DNA of 64,000 nucleotides. It comes from Seleniivibrio sp. GTDB taxonomy: Bacteria; Chrysiogenota; Deferribacteres; Deferribacterales; Geovibrionaceae. The notes below the pieces were generated by a model, which saw only the letters and a program-made list of their open reading frames with translations, did not search any database and had not been told where the DNA came from. Shown piece by piece: positions 8,155 through 17,473 of this stretch; position 1 is the first letter of the stretch; each line of letters opens with the position of its first letter. The position numbers and the translations under genes are program-made. The stretch spans positions 222,067-286,066 of the forward strand of contig NZ_JAJOIL010000037.1 in assembly GCF_021209385.1 (NCBI RefSeq), read 5' to 3'.

Positions 8155-9720
8155 CTATAGTTCATCGTGTTCTACAGATTCCTCGTCCGCAATGCTCTTT
8201 GAGACATACACACGGAACAGTGAGCCTTTGCCCTGCTCGGATTCTATTTCCAGTCTGCCTCTGTGCCCTTCAACTATGCGCGAGATAATTGACAGTCCCA
8301 GACCGGTACCTGAAAATTCACGTTTAACATTTGTAGCCCTGTAAAAACGTTTGGTAATCTTTTCTATCTCATCAGAAGGGATACCGACGCCCGAATCTTC
8401 AACCTCTATGATGCTGTATTCTTCACTGTCTTTCAGCCTGACCTTTATAAAGCCGCCGCCGCGTGAAAATTTCACAGCATTTGATATCAGGTTTGCAAAC
8501 ACATGACGGAAAGATTCCGCATCAGCACACACCATTGCATCTTCGGGAATCTCTATTTCAAAGCTGATATTCTTGTCAGTTATCTCTTTTTCGTGTTCAG
8601 CGGCAACCTCTGAAACCAGCCTGCTGATTTTCAGCGGCATAAAGTGGTAAGGATACTGATTACTGTCCAGTCTGGACAACGTTATTATCTCGCTGAAAAG
8701 AGTGTTAAGAAGTCTTGCGCTTTTCGCGATTGTAGCAAGGGACTTTTCCTTAACTTCCGGCGAACAGTCAAGTCCTTGTGTAATAAGCACTTCGGAATAA
8801 GATATTATCTTTGTCAAAGGAGTGCGCAGTTCGTGAGCCAGCGAATCAAGTATATCTGATTTAAATGAATTTATGGTTTTCAGTTCGTCGTTTCTGGTCT
8901 GCAGAACCTCAAGAACGGTCTTGTACTGTTCTGTTACTCTGGCGAGCTGTTCTTTCAGCCTGTCCTCGTTCTCAAGTATACTGTGGCGCATCATCTCAAA
9001 AGCTTCTGAAAGCTCCTGAATTTCGTCGCCGGTTTTTATATTGACCTTTTTGGTGAAGTCGCCGGTTTTATAGGAAACAGCGGCACCGGTGAGCGTTGAA
9101 AGGTTTTTAAGCACCATCATGCGCAGCAGAAGCGTAAGGGTAAAAACTATTCCGAGGAATGCGGCAAAGCCTGTTATCAGGTAGTTCCGGTTATTCACCG
9201 CCATTGCCTTTTCAAGAGACTTCATGGGTATGGTAACGGATATCCCGCCCCTCAGGTCGCCTATTTTGTATCCCTGATAATCGTGACACTCAAGACACGC
9301 CTTATTGACGTACAAGGGAGCCATATAACGGTAAAATCTGTCCTTGCCGACGGTGATTATCTCCTGATGCTCTTTCGCACCCTCCGCAAACAGTCCCAGT
9401 GCCTTTATCTCGTATTCATCCGGTGCATTCTCCGGATTGATAAGCTGCATACTGGTTATGTGAAACCTGAAATCGGTCATGCGTTCCGCGTATTTTGAAA
9501 GTTCCTTAGTTGCAACGGCGGGAACAGGCTTTATCTGGTCTCTGTTCTCCGCAACCCACTGGCGTGTAACCACTATCATGTCGAACATGGTTTTCGCCTG
9601 AGTGTGTGCCTGCTGTAAAAGAATCTTCTTCTGATTCTCAATGAAGACGTTAGTCATGGCAAGAATAATAACGATTGTCACCAGCGTTATGCTGATGATC
9701 AGCTTTACGGTAAGTTTCAT
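8155..9720 (-). CDS. Membrane histidine kinase with heme-binding (DUF3365/Tll0287-like) sensor domain
   Basis: The protein has 521 residues. An N-terminal membrane helix (about 7-27), a periplasmic sensor domain and a second helix (about 182-202) precede HAMP, a HisKA domain with phospho-acceptor His near 296 ('LAHELRTPL') and an HATPase domain (N box 'NLISNAVKFS', 'GVGIPSDEI', 'GTGLGLSI'). The sensor domain carries a c-type heme motif CLECH (142-146), as in DUF3365/Tll0287-like domains. It could therefore sense redox state or a gas such as NO, CO or O2; the ligand is inference. It overlaps the response regulator by 4 nt, forming a two-gene system. Confidence 0.92.
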   Translation of the reverse strand: MKLTVKLIISITLVTIVIILAMTNVFIENQKKILLQQAHTQAKTMFDMIVVTRQWVAENRDQIKPVPAVATKELSKYAERMTDFRFHITSMQLINPENAPDEYEIKALGLFAEGAKEHQEIITVGKDRFYRYMAPLYVNKACLECHDYQGYKIGDLRGGISVTIPMKSLEKAMAVNNRNYLITGFAAFLGIVFTLTLLLRMMVLKNLSTLTGAAVSYKTGDFTKKVNIKTGDEIQELSEAFEMMRHSILENEDRLKEQLARVTEQYKTVLEVLQTRNDELKTINSFKSDILDSLAHELRTPLTKIISYSEVLITQGLDCSPEVKEKSLATIAKSARLLNTLFSEIITLSRLDSNQYPYHFMPLKISRLVSEVAAEHEKEITDKNISFEIEIPEDAMVCADAESFRHVFANLISNAVKFSRGGGFIKVRLKDSEEYSIIEVEDSGVGIPSDEIEKITKRFYRATNVKREFSGTGLGLSIISRIVEGHRGRLEIESEQGKGSLFRVYVSKSIADEESVEHDEL

Positions 9721-10415
9721 TTTCTGATCTTATAACCCACACCGGAAACCGTTTTAATGATATCCGGATTCTTCGGATTAATCTCAACCTTCTGGCGCAG
9801 ATTTTTGATATGCACATCAAGGCTTCTTGACCATGAATAGATAGAATTTTTGCCCCATATATCGTTAACAATAGTATCGCGGGAAAGAACCTGTCCCGCT
9901 TTTTCTATGAAATAGAGCAGAATATCATATTCCTTCGGAGTAAGGTTCACCTTGTCACCCTTGATGAATACCTGTCTGTTCGACCTGTCGATATTCATGT
10001 GATGAAAAACGGTGTTTTCGCCGTTCTCATCCTCATAAGCTGGGACAGTTTTCTCGGCGCGGCGCAGAATCGCCTTAACACGGGCAATCAGTTCTATGTT
10101 CTCAAACGGTTTTGTCATGTAATCGTCGGCACCGTACTCAAGACAGACCACTTTGTCGGATACGTTATCGCGGGCTGAAAGGATAAGTATCGGCACATCC
10201 AGTTCGCTCCTGATTATCTTGCATATCTGCTGACCGTCAATATCCGGGAGATTGAGGTCTAAAATGATCATGGCAGGATTGTTCTCCCTTGCCAGAGAGA
10301 GTCCGGTCATACCATTGGGAGCCGTAAGTACGTTATACTTTTCGAGATTTAAAAGGAGTTTAAGAATATCAAGGATTTCCTGATCGTCGTCAATCACCAG
10401 AATAGTCGTACTCAT
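9717..10415 (-). CDS. OmpR/PhoB-family response regulator
   Basis: The 232-residue regulator has a receiver domain (acidic 'DDD' near residue 9, phospho-acceptor Asp in 'MIILDLNLPDIDG', Lys in 'MTKPFE') and a C-terminal winged-helix DNA-binding domain ('LTPKEYDILLYFIEKAGQV', 'SRSLDVHIKNLRQK'). It is translationally coupled to the heme-binding kinase downstream and is its likely partner. A good AGGTGG ribosome site precedes the ATG. Target genes cannot be read from the window. Confidence 0.95.
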   Translation of the reverse strand: MSTTILVIDDDQEILDILKLLLNLEKYNVLTAPNGMTGLSLARENNPAMIILDLNLPDIDGQQICKIIRSELDVPILILSARDNVSDKVVCLEYGADDYMTKPFENIELIARVKAILRRAEKTVPAYEDENGENTVFHHMNIDRSNRQVFIKGDKVNLTPKEYDILLYFIEKAGQVLSRDTIVNDIWGKNSIYSWSRSLDVHIKNLRQKVEINPKNPDIIKTVSGVGYKIRK

Positions 10416-10476
10416 CTGCCACCTTATTTATTAAGCTATGGATAAGTTTAACATTATTTTCACTGAAAAGCAAAAT

Positions 10477-10513
10477 TCTCCGCATGAGCCTGTATTCACA
10501 ACCCATGCGGAGA
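10477..10513 (-). terminator. Hairpin terminator after the chemoreceptor gene
   Basis: Perfect 10-base arms TCTCCGCATG (10477-10486) and its complement (10504-10513) enclose a 17-base loop. In the reverse direction the stem is followed by ATTTTGCTTTT. It closes the chemoreceptor transcript and separates it from the two-component pair. Confidence 0.6.
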
Positions 10514-10517
10514 TGTA

Positions 10518-12203
10518 TTAACCTCTGGTCTTGAATCTGCTGACCATTGAATGAAGGTCATCCGCCTGCTTCTGGAGATCGGCAACTGTTGTAGTCACCT
10601 GTGCCAGAGCGTTTGAGCTTTCGTCAATGCCTGACGATATCACCTGTGCATTATCGTTAATGTTGGCAATGGCTGTGACCTGTTCCTGAATGGAGCTGTT
10701 GATGGTCTGGTTGGTCGCGTTGATATTTCCGACAGAATCCACTATCTGCTCGAAAACCGTTTCCGTGCTTTCTATGGCTTTTGCACCGGAAACAACTTTG
10801 TTCGTTGCTTCCTCCATGTCTTTAGTAGCCGTTTTGGTTTCGTTCTGCAGACTTATGATAATGTTTTCAATCTCTTTCGTAGCGCTCTGAGTGCGTTCGG
10901 CAAGCTTACGAACCTCGTCGGCAACAACAGCGAAACCGCGTCCGTGTTCACCTGCCCTTGCCGCTTCAATGGCAGCGTTGAGGGCAAGCAGGTTTGTCTG
11001 GTCTGCAATATCGTTGATAACGTTTGTAATATTACCTATTTCAGAGGATGAATTCGCAAGGCTGTCAATTGTCTTGCCGAGTTTTTCAACCTTTTCTTTG
11101 ATGCCCATGACCTCGGAAACGGAGGTTAAAAGCTGTTCTTTTCCGCTTTTGGTGAGGTGTTCTGCATTGGCTGCCTGATCGTTCGCCTCACTTATGGATT
11201 GCATAACCTGCTGAGAAGTGACGCTTATCTCTTCTGTTGCGCTGGCAACAGAGGTAACCTGACTTGCCTGATCCTGAAACGTAACAGTAAGTTCCTCGGT
11301 TGTGCTGGCAAGCTCGGTGCTTGCGGAAGCGACATTTTCTGAGCCGTCTTTAACTATTGAAATTATTTCGTTAAGCTTTCCTATAAATTTGTTAAAGTGT
11401 TGCGCCATCTCACCCATTTCATCATTGGAAAGAACGGGCAGATCGCGGGTGAGGTCGCCCTCACCGTCTGAAACTTCTTTAAGGAACTGATTTATAGCTT
11501 TAATACTCTTTGTAAGTACGCTTGAAAGCACGAATGCCACTATCACTATGCCGAAAGTTATAAGAATGGACATACCGACAATTATCATAATAGTTTTGGC
11601 GATAACCTTTTTAAGTCTCGCCTCTTTTGCGTTAACGGCATCCTGTATGTCGTCAATATAGAAGCCGGTTCCCATTACCCAGTTCCACTTTTTAAGTGCA
11701 ACCGCATAGCTGAGTTTTTCGACTTCGGTACCCTTTGACGCCTTAAACCATTGATAGCTGACGTAACCGCCGCCTTTTTCCGCAGCCGCTATAAGCTCTT
11801 TGAAAAGATATACGCCGTTCTTATCCTGCATATCTATCAGGTTTTGACCGATAAGCTCCGGTTTGGCTCTGTTCGCAAGCGCAATACCGTCAGCATCATT
11901 GAGAAATACATAGCCGTCTTTGCCGTAATAAAGAGACTGTATCTTAGCCGCCACTTTGGCCTTCGCCTCTTCGTCGTCGGCGGATGCGTTGTCATAAATA
12001 TCTTTGATGGAAGAAAGAGCCATGTCAATATACTGTTTAAGTTCCTGCTCTTTCGCAAAGCGCATACTCTCACTGAAATCCGCAATTTCAGATTCTCCAA
12101 TTTTCTTAAGCTGATAATAAGTAAAAATACTGAGGAACAATGCTGTCAGAAGAACTGGAACCACTGCCATCAAAGCAATTTTGTATCTTATGGAAAGATT
12201 CAT
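10518..12203 (-). CDS. Methyl-accepting chemotaxis protein with single-Cache sensor
   Basis: This 561-residue receptor has an N-terminal membrane helix (about 9-30), a periplasmic sCache_2 domain ('[12 protein letters not shown]', '[14 protein letters not shown]'), a second helix, HAMP and a long signalling helix with the conserved hairpin tip '[21 protein letters not shown]'. It sends ligand information to CheA/CheW. sCache_2 domains often bind short organic acids; the ligand here is unknown. I chose ATG 12203 because GGAGG lies four bases upstream. It shares its full architecture with the receptor at 50,046. Confidence 0.95.
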   Translation of the reverse strand: MNLSIRYKIALMAVVPVLLTALFLSIFTYYQLKKIGESEIADFSESMRFAKEQELKQYIDMALSSIKDIYDNASADDEEAKAKVAAKIQSLYYGKDGYVFLNDADGIALANRAKPELIGQNLIDMQDKNGVYLFKELIAAAEKGGGYVSYQWFKASKGTEVEKLSYAVALKKWNWVMGTGFYIDDIQDAVNAKEARLKKVIAKTIMIIVGMSILITFGIVIVAFVLSSVLTKSIKAINQFLKEVSDGEGDLTRDLPVLSNDEMGEMAQHFNKFIGKLNEIISIVKDGSENVASASTELASTTEELTVTFQDQASQVTSVASATEEISVTSQQVMQSISEANDQAANAEHLTKSGKEQLLTSVSEVMGIKEKVEKLGKTIDSLANSSSEIGNITNVINDIADQTNLLALNAAIEAARAGEHGRGFAVVADEVRKLAERTQSATKEIENIIISLQNETKTATKDMEEATNKVVSGAKAIESTETVFEQIVDSVGNINATNQTINSSIQEQVTAIANINDNAQVISSGIDESSNALAQVTTTVADLQKQADDLHSMVSRFKTRG

Positions 12204-12327
12204 CGTGCCTCCGGAAAACAAATAATTATGTGTATTTATTCTGACAATTGTTACTTTTTATTTAATAAATTTCAAGTAAATATTACTATGACCTTGAAAT
12301 AATCATCCAATTATGGTGAATAGAAGA

Positions 12328-13506
12328 ATGAAAACTGTAACACTCAAAAAACTCAAAGACAAACTGGCAAAGAACAAAAATCCATGGATATTTTCCGGCG
12401 CAATACACTCCGCAGACAAGGGAATCATAAACGGCGAAACAGTAAAAGTACTCGATTCTGAAAAACGGTTCATCGCATACGGATTTTACAGCGAATTCAG
12501 CGCGATAACCCTAAGGCTGTTCTCCTGGAACGAAGACGAAACCTTCGGCGCGGGAGTTTTCAAACAAAGACTCACATCAGCTCTCGCTGCCAGAAAAAGG
12601 CTCATAAACAGCGAAAATACAGACAGCTACCGCCTGCTATACGGCGAGGCGGACGGACTGCCCGGCTACATCGCCGATATATACAGCGGACACGTCGGAC
12701 TGCAGGTAAACACCGCTTCAGCGGTTTACTATCTGCCGATGATGAAAGAAGCACTGACAGAGATAATAAGCCCGCTATCTATATATGTCCGCCCGGCAGA
12801 CGAACTGGCAAAGAAAGAGATGATACGTTATCCTGAGCAGTGTATATACGGGAATACACCAGAAAGTATTATTATAAAGGAGAACGGACTTAAGATATCC
12901 GCAAGCCTTATAAGCGGACAGAAAACAGGATATTACTTTGACCAGCGCGAAAACAGACGCATTGCGGCGGCTTATGCCAGGGGTCAGGATGTTCTTGACT
13001 GTTTCTGTTATACCGGAGGCTTTTCTTTGAACGCCTCGGCAAACGGCGCGAAATCCATCACCAGCGTGGACTCCTCGGCTGATGCCCTTTCCAACCTTAA
13101 GGAGAACTTCGCCCTAAACGGTCTTGAGGCTCCTGATACGGTAAAAGCTGACATTTTTGAGTATCTTCGCGAAAGAAACGCAGATTCACAAAAACACGAC
13201 ATCATAATTCTCGACCCGCCCAAGCTCGCCAAGTCCCAATCCTCTGTGGAACAGGCTTTGCGCGCTTATAAAGACCTGAATATGCTCGGAATGAAAAAAA
13301 TGAAAAATAACGGAATATTCATTTCTTTCTCTTGTTCAGGCAGGGTTTCCAGAGAAGATTTCATAAAATCTGTGGCATGGGCGGCAAAAGATGCAGGCAG
13401 AACCTTAAGAATAACAGGTTTTCTCTCCCAGAGCTGCGATCATCCGATAAACCCGTTTTTCCCTGAATCAGAATACCTTAAAGGAATTGTCGGCATAGTT
13501 GAATAA
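12328..13506 (+). CDS. RlmI/RlmK-like class I SAM-dependent 23S rRNA methyltransferase
   Basis: The protein (about 392 residues) follows the COG1092 layout: an N-terminal PUA-like domain ('KNKNPWIFSGAIH'), a linker, then a Rossmann methyltransferase domain with 'VLDCFCYTGGFSLNAS' (SAM motif I), 'IILDPPKLAKS' (motif IV) and a cysteine in 'SFSCSGRV'. These enzymes make 5-methylcytosine in 23S rRNA; the exact target is not determinable. I prefer the ATG at 12328 because related proteins begin 'MKTVxLKK'; an ATG at 12313 is in frame. It is divergent from the chemoreceptor. Confidence 0.88.
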   Translation: MKTVTLKKLKDKLAKNKNPWIFSGAIHSADKGIINGETVKVLDSEKRFIAYGFYSEFSAITLRLFSWNEDETFGAGVFKQRLTSALAARKRLINSENTDSYRLLYGEADGLPGYIADIYSGHVGLQVNTASAVYYLPMMKEALTEIISPLSIYVRPADELAKKEMIRYPEQCIYGNTPESIIIKENGLKISASLISGQKTGYYFDQRENRRIAAAYARGQDVLDCFCYTGGFSLNASANGAKSITSVDSSADALSNLKENFALNGLEAPDTVKADIFEYLRERNADSQKHDIIILDPPKLAKSQSSVEQALRAYKDLNMLGMKKMKNNGIFISFSCSGRVSREDFIKSVAWAAKDAGRTLRITGFLSQSCDHPINPFFPESEYLKGIVGIVE

Positions 13507-13610
13507 TGCTTTTGTTATAATTTTGTGATTTCTTGCTTTTCGGGTCAGTTTTTTATAGACTGCTGCACATTGTTTGTATTATAAGTACAGATTCTTTTAC
13601 TCGGTGGATA

Positions 13611-14705
13611 ATGAGCAGCGAAAACGACATAGTAAAACTGGAAAGCATCTCTAAATCATTCGGCGGACACGGCGTTGTCTATAACCTTGACCTGTGCATA
13701 AAGGACGGGGAGTTCGTGACGCTTCTCGGTCCCTCAGGATGCGGAAAGACAACACTTCTGCGCATCATAGCGGGACTTGAAACACAGGACTTCGGAAAAG
13801 TATTCATCGGCGGCAAGGATGTCAGCATCATCCCCCCGAACAAGCGTGAAGTGAATACCGTTTTCCAGAGCTACGCACTCTTCCCCCATATGACAGTATT
13901 CGATAACGTCGCTTTCGGACTTAAAATGAGCAAAGTTCCGAAAGCTGAGATAAAAGAGCGCGTCAAAGAAGCGCTTGATACCGTAATGCTTTCAAACTTC
14001 GCGGATCGCATGCCGCAGAACCTTTCCGGCGGTCAGCAACAGAGGGTGGCAATAGCAAGGGCTATCGTAAAGCGCCCGAAGGTGCTTCTTCTGGACGAAC
14101 CCCTCTCAGCTCTGGATTATAAACTGCGCAAGCAAATGCAGACCGAGCTGAAACATATTCAGCGCAAACTGGGCATAACATTCGTCTTTGTCACACACGA
14201 TCAGGAGGAGGCTCTCTCCATGTCCGACCGCGTGGTTGTTATGAACGAAGGCGTTATCCAGCAGGACGGCAGCCCCAAAGAGGTCTATGAAAACCCGAAG
14301 AATATGTTCGTGGCAAAGTTCGTCGGCGAAATAAACGTTCTTCAGGCGGTCATTGAAAAAACAGTTAACGGCAAGCTCCGCGCAAACGTCGAAGGCAGGC
14401 AGTGCCGGCTTACCAAAAAACATACATATGTCGAAGGCGACAAAGTGAAACTCCTTCTGCGCCCTGAAGATATCAGACTTGAACACATCAAGGATGCCGA
14501 CAGCGACTATCCGCTTCAGGGTATCATAGAAGAAACGACTTACAAGGGCGCTACGCTTGATTCCACAGTCCGGCTGGACAGCGGAACACAGATAATGGCG
14601 AGCGAGTTCTTTGACGAGGACGACCCCGAATTTGAATATAAGACAGGTGAAAAGGTTGCCGTTAAATGGGTTGACGGCTGGGAGGTACTGCTTCCCGATG
14701 ACTGA
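13611..14705 (+). CDS. potA: Spermidine/putrescine ABC transporter ATP-binding protein
   Basis: The 364-residue ATPase has Walker A 'GPSGCGKTT', signature '[14 protein letters not shown]' and Walker B '[12 protein letters not shown]', then a C-terminal TOBE_2 regulatory domain ('[10 protein letters not shown]'). It powers import of polyamines through PotB and PotC. The start at 13611 follows a GGTGG ribosome site; upstream in-frame starts would add a hydrophobic non-family extension. The stop overlaps potB by 8 nt, and the gene heads a compact four-gene operon. Confidence 0.94.
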   Translation: MSSENDIVKLESISKSFGGHGVVYNLDLCIKDGEFVTLLGPSGCGKTTLLRIIAGLETQDFGKVFIGGKDVSIIPPNKREVNTVFQSYALFPHMTVFDNVAFGLKMSKVPKAEIKERVKEALDTVMLSNFADRMPQNLSGGQQQRVAIARAIVKRPKVLLLDEPLSALDYKLRKQMQTELKHIQRKLGITFVFVTHDQEEALSMSDRVVVMNEGVIQQDGSPKEVYENPKNMFVAKFVGEINVLQAVIEKTVNGKLRANVEGRQCRLTKKHTYVEGDKVKLLLRPEDIRLEHIKDADSDYPLQGIIEETTYKGATLDSTVRLDSGTQIMASEFFDEDDPEFEYKTGEKVAVKWVDGWEVLLPDD

Positions 14706-15549
14706 GAAGAACCGTTTTAAAACTTTTTCCGTAACACTCATCTCCGTCTGGCTTATCCTTCTGGTGCTTGTGCCGACGCTGATGGTCATAGCGGTCAGCT
14801 TCATGACCAGCAATACTCCGGGTGAAATATCTCCTGTCTTCACTCTAAGCAATTATAAGGCTATCAGAGACCCTCTGTTTTTACAGGTTCTGGCGGATTC
14901 GTTCGAGATGGCATTCATAACGACGGCTCTCTGCCTTCTGGTAGGCTATCCGTTTGCGTATAATCTTTCAAAATATAAAGGAAAATTCAAAAGCCTTCTG
15001 CTGGTGCTTATCATCATTCCGTTCTGGACAAGTTCACTGATACGCACCTATGCCATAATCATCATAATCAAGACCAACGGCGTGCTTAACAATATACTGA
15101 TGGCTGTGGGCATCATAGACGAACCGCTCCGGCTAATGTACACGGAAACGGCCGTTCTTGTGGGTATGGTCTATTCACTTTTGCCATTCATGATACTTCC
15201 GCTGTATGCAGTGCTTGAAAAGCTGGACGGCAAACTTATTGAGGCGGCAAAAGACCTCGGCGCGGGACGTATGCGCACCTTCTGGCATGTGGTGATTCCG
15301 CTCTCAATGCCCGGCGTGATAGCAGGCAGCATGCTTGTTTTCCTGCCGACACTCTGTCTGTTCTACATTTCAGACGTTCTGGGCGGCGCAAAATCTCTGC
15401 TGATAGGCAACTTCATACGCAACCAGTTCCTGCTCACCCGCAACTGGCCCATGGGCGCGGCGGCAAGTATGATACTCACCGTACTGATGTTCATCGTCAT
15501 ATACATTTACTATAGAAGCACCAAGAAAACAGGCAGGGAAGCCATATGA
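14698..15549 (+). CDS. potB: Spermidine/putrescine ABC transporter permease
   Basis: The 283-residue inner-membrane permease has six helices and the EAA loop '[20 protein letters not shown]', which contacts PotA. The start at 14698 overlaps the potA stop (ATGACTGA), which supports coupled translation. It forms the translocation channel with PotC. The order A-B-C-D matches the well known polyamine operons. Confidence 0.93.
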   Translation: MTEKNRFKTFSVTLISVWLILLVLVPTLMVIAVSFMTSNTPGEISPVFTLSNYKAIRDPLFLQVLADSFEMAFITTALCLLVGYPFAYNLSKYKGKFKSLLLVLIIIPFWTSSLIRTYAIIIIIKTNGVLNNILMAVGIIDEPLRLMYTETAVLVGMVYSLLPFMILPLYAVLEKLDGKLIEAAKDLGAGRMRTFWHVVIPLSMPGVIAGSMLVFLPTLCLFYISDVLGGAKSLLIGNFIRNQFLLTRNWPMGAAASMILTVLMFIVIYIYYRSTKKTGREAI

Positions 15550-16313
15550 TGCGTTCGCTGAAAATAGGATATTCAACTCTGGTCTACGCTTTCCTGTATG
15601 TGCCGATATTCGTACTTATCGTCTATTCATTCAACGCTTCAAAATTCGGTACATCGTGGCAGGGATTCACATTCAAATGGTATCAGAGCCTGCTTGACAA
15701 CTCGTCACTTATGACGGCGGCGGGCAATTCCGTTCTTGTGGCAACACTCTCCGCAACCTGCGCAACGATAATAGGCTCGCTGGCGGCTGTTGCTTTTTAC
15801 AGATACACGTTCAGGGGTAAAAAAGTGATAATGTCGCTGGTGTACATCCTTATGATGGCGCCAGACATAGTCATGGGTATCAGCCTTCTGATACTTTTCA
15901 TAACAATACATATGGAGCCGGGATTCATAACCCTTCTGCTTTCACATATAACGTTCAACATCCCCTTTGTGGCAGTTACTGTCATGTCGCGCATGAAGGG
16001 GTTTGACAAGAACCTTTTCGATGCGGCGGGGGATCTTGGCGCGACAGAATTTCAGACAGTGCGCCATGTTCTGTTTCCCATGATGCTTCCCGCCGTTGCC
16101 GCGGGCTGGCTGTTGGCATTTACACTTTCTATGGATGATGTTATCATAAGCTTCTTTGTAACGGGTCCCGACTTTGAGATACTGCCTCTGCGCATATACT
16201 CAATGGTCAGGCTGGGAGTTAAGCCGGAAGTGAACGCCCTCTGTACAGTGATGTTCACTCTTTCGCTTGTGATAGTTATGATATCTCAAATACTTAACAG
16301 GGAGAGAAAATGA
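15546..16313 (+). CDS. potC: Spermidine/putrescine ABC transporter permease
   Basis: The 255-residue second permease subunit has the coupling loop 'DAAGDLGATEFQTVRHVLFP' and a membrane-spanning C-terminal half typical of PotC. It overlaps potB by 4 nt and potD by 4 nt. Two adjacent ATG codons (15546 and 15549) could serve as start; the difference is one residue. Confidence 0.93.
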   Translation: MMRSLKIGYSTLVYAFLYVPIFVLIVYSFNASKFGTSWQGFTFKWYQSLLDNSSLMTAAGNSVLVATLSATCATIIGSLAAVAFYRYTFRGKKVIMSLVYILMMAPDIVMGISLLILFITIHMEPGFITLLLSHITFNIPFVAVTVMSRMKGFDKNLFDAAGDLGATEFQTVRHVLFPMMLPAVAAGWLLAFTLSMDDVIISFFVTGPDFEILPLRIYSMVRLGVKPEVNALCTVMFTLSLVIVMISQILNRERK

Positions 16314-17338
16314 AAAGACTGATCTTTGCTATTCTTCTTTGCCTTTTGGCATCTTCAGCTTTCGCCAAAGAGGTGGTCTACGTCTACAACTGGTCGGAAT
16401 ATATCCCCGAACAGGTTCTCAGCAATTTTGAAAAAGAGACGGGAATCAAGGTGATATACACCACCTACGACAGCAACGAGGTGATGTATTCAAAAGTGAA
16501 AGTGCTTGGCGGCAAAGGATATGATGTTATCTTCCCCTCCACCTACTATGTGAACAGGATGCAGAAGGAAGGACTTCTTACCCCGCTGAACAAAAAGCTT
16601 CTGCCAAATATCAAAAACATGGAACCCTCGCTTATGAACAAACCTTACGACGAGGGCAACAAATACAGCGTTCCCTATCTCTGGGGTTCAACGTCTCTTG
16701 CAATTAACTCTGACTTCGTTGACGAAAAGAAAGCGAACACTTACCGCATCCTCTGGGATTCCAAATATAAAGGCAAGGTGATACTCACCGACGACCTGCG
16801 CGAAGTTTTTCATATTGCGCTTAGAATCCTCGGATATTCCGGAAACGAAACCGATCCGGAGAAAATTAAGAAGGCATACGAGCTTCTGCGCAAACTGCGT
16901 CCCAACGTGCGCGTTTACAACTCTGACTCGCCCAAAGTGCCTTTCATCAACGGCGAAGTAACTCTGGGACTTACATTCAACGGTGAAATGTATGCTGCCG
17001 CACAGGAAAACCCTGCAATCAAATACATCTACCCCAAAGAGGGAGCAATCTTCTGGGTGGACAGCATGTGCATACCCAAAGGTTCAAAGAACGTTGCGAA
17101 CGCCCATAAGTTCATCAACTATATAATGAAACCGGAAGTCGCCAAACTGATAAGCGAAGAAGTAGGTTACCCCAGCCCCAACAAGGCGGGCGTTGCCCTG
17201 CTGGACAAATCAGTCCGTACCAACGCGACAATCTATCCCCCTCTCAGCATCATAAAACAGGGCGAATTTCAGCTTGATGTCGGCGACGCCATCAAAGTTT
17301 ACGAGAAATACTGGAACCTGCTGAAATCAGGAAAATAA
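16310..17338 (+). CDS. potD: Periplasmic spermidine/putrescine-binding protein
   Basis: The 342-residue solute-binding protein has a signal peptide ending at 'SSAFAKE'. The mature start 'VVYVYNWSEYIPEQVLSNFE' is the hallmark of PotD/PotF proteins. It captures polyamines in the periplasm for PotABC. It is the last gene of the operon and is followed directly by a strong terminator. Putrescine versus spermidine preference cannot be settled by eye. Confidence 0.94.
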   Translation: MKRLIFAILLCLLASSAFAKEVVYVYNWSEYIPEQVLSNFEKETGIKVIYTTYDSNEVMYSKVKVLGGKGYDVIFPSTYYVNRMQKEGLLTPLNKKLLPNIKNMEPSLMNKPYDEGNKYSVPYLWGSTSLAINSDFVDEKKANTYRILWDSKYKGKVILTDDLREVFHIALRILGYSGNETDPEKIKKAYELLRKLRPNVRVYNSDSPKVPFINGEVTLGLTFNGEMYAAAQENPAIKYIYPKEGAIFWVDSMCIPKGSKNVANAHKFINYIMKPEVAKLISEEVGYPSPNKAGVALLDKSVRTNATIYPPLSIIKQGEFQLDVGDAIKVYEKYWNLLKSGK

Positions 17339-17344
17339 TTAAAC

Positions 17345-17371
17345 AAAGCGGAGGTTTTTAACCTCCGCTTT
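17345..17371 (+). terminator. Rho-independent terminator of potABCD
   Basis: An AAGCGGAGGTT stem pairs with AACCTCCGCTT around a short T/A loop, with a T tail, seven bases after the potD stop. Confidence 0.85.
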
Positions 17372-17473
17372 CCACCTACTCTTTCAGGTAGGTTACAAAT
17401 ATCTGACACCGCTTCTATTGAGATTTTCTTCATTTTGGAGGATAATCGATCATCTTTCTCACTACGGTGCAAT

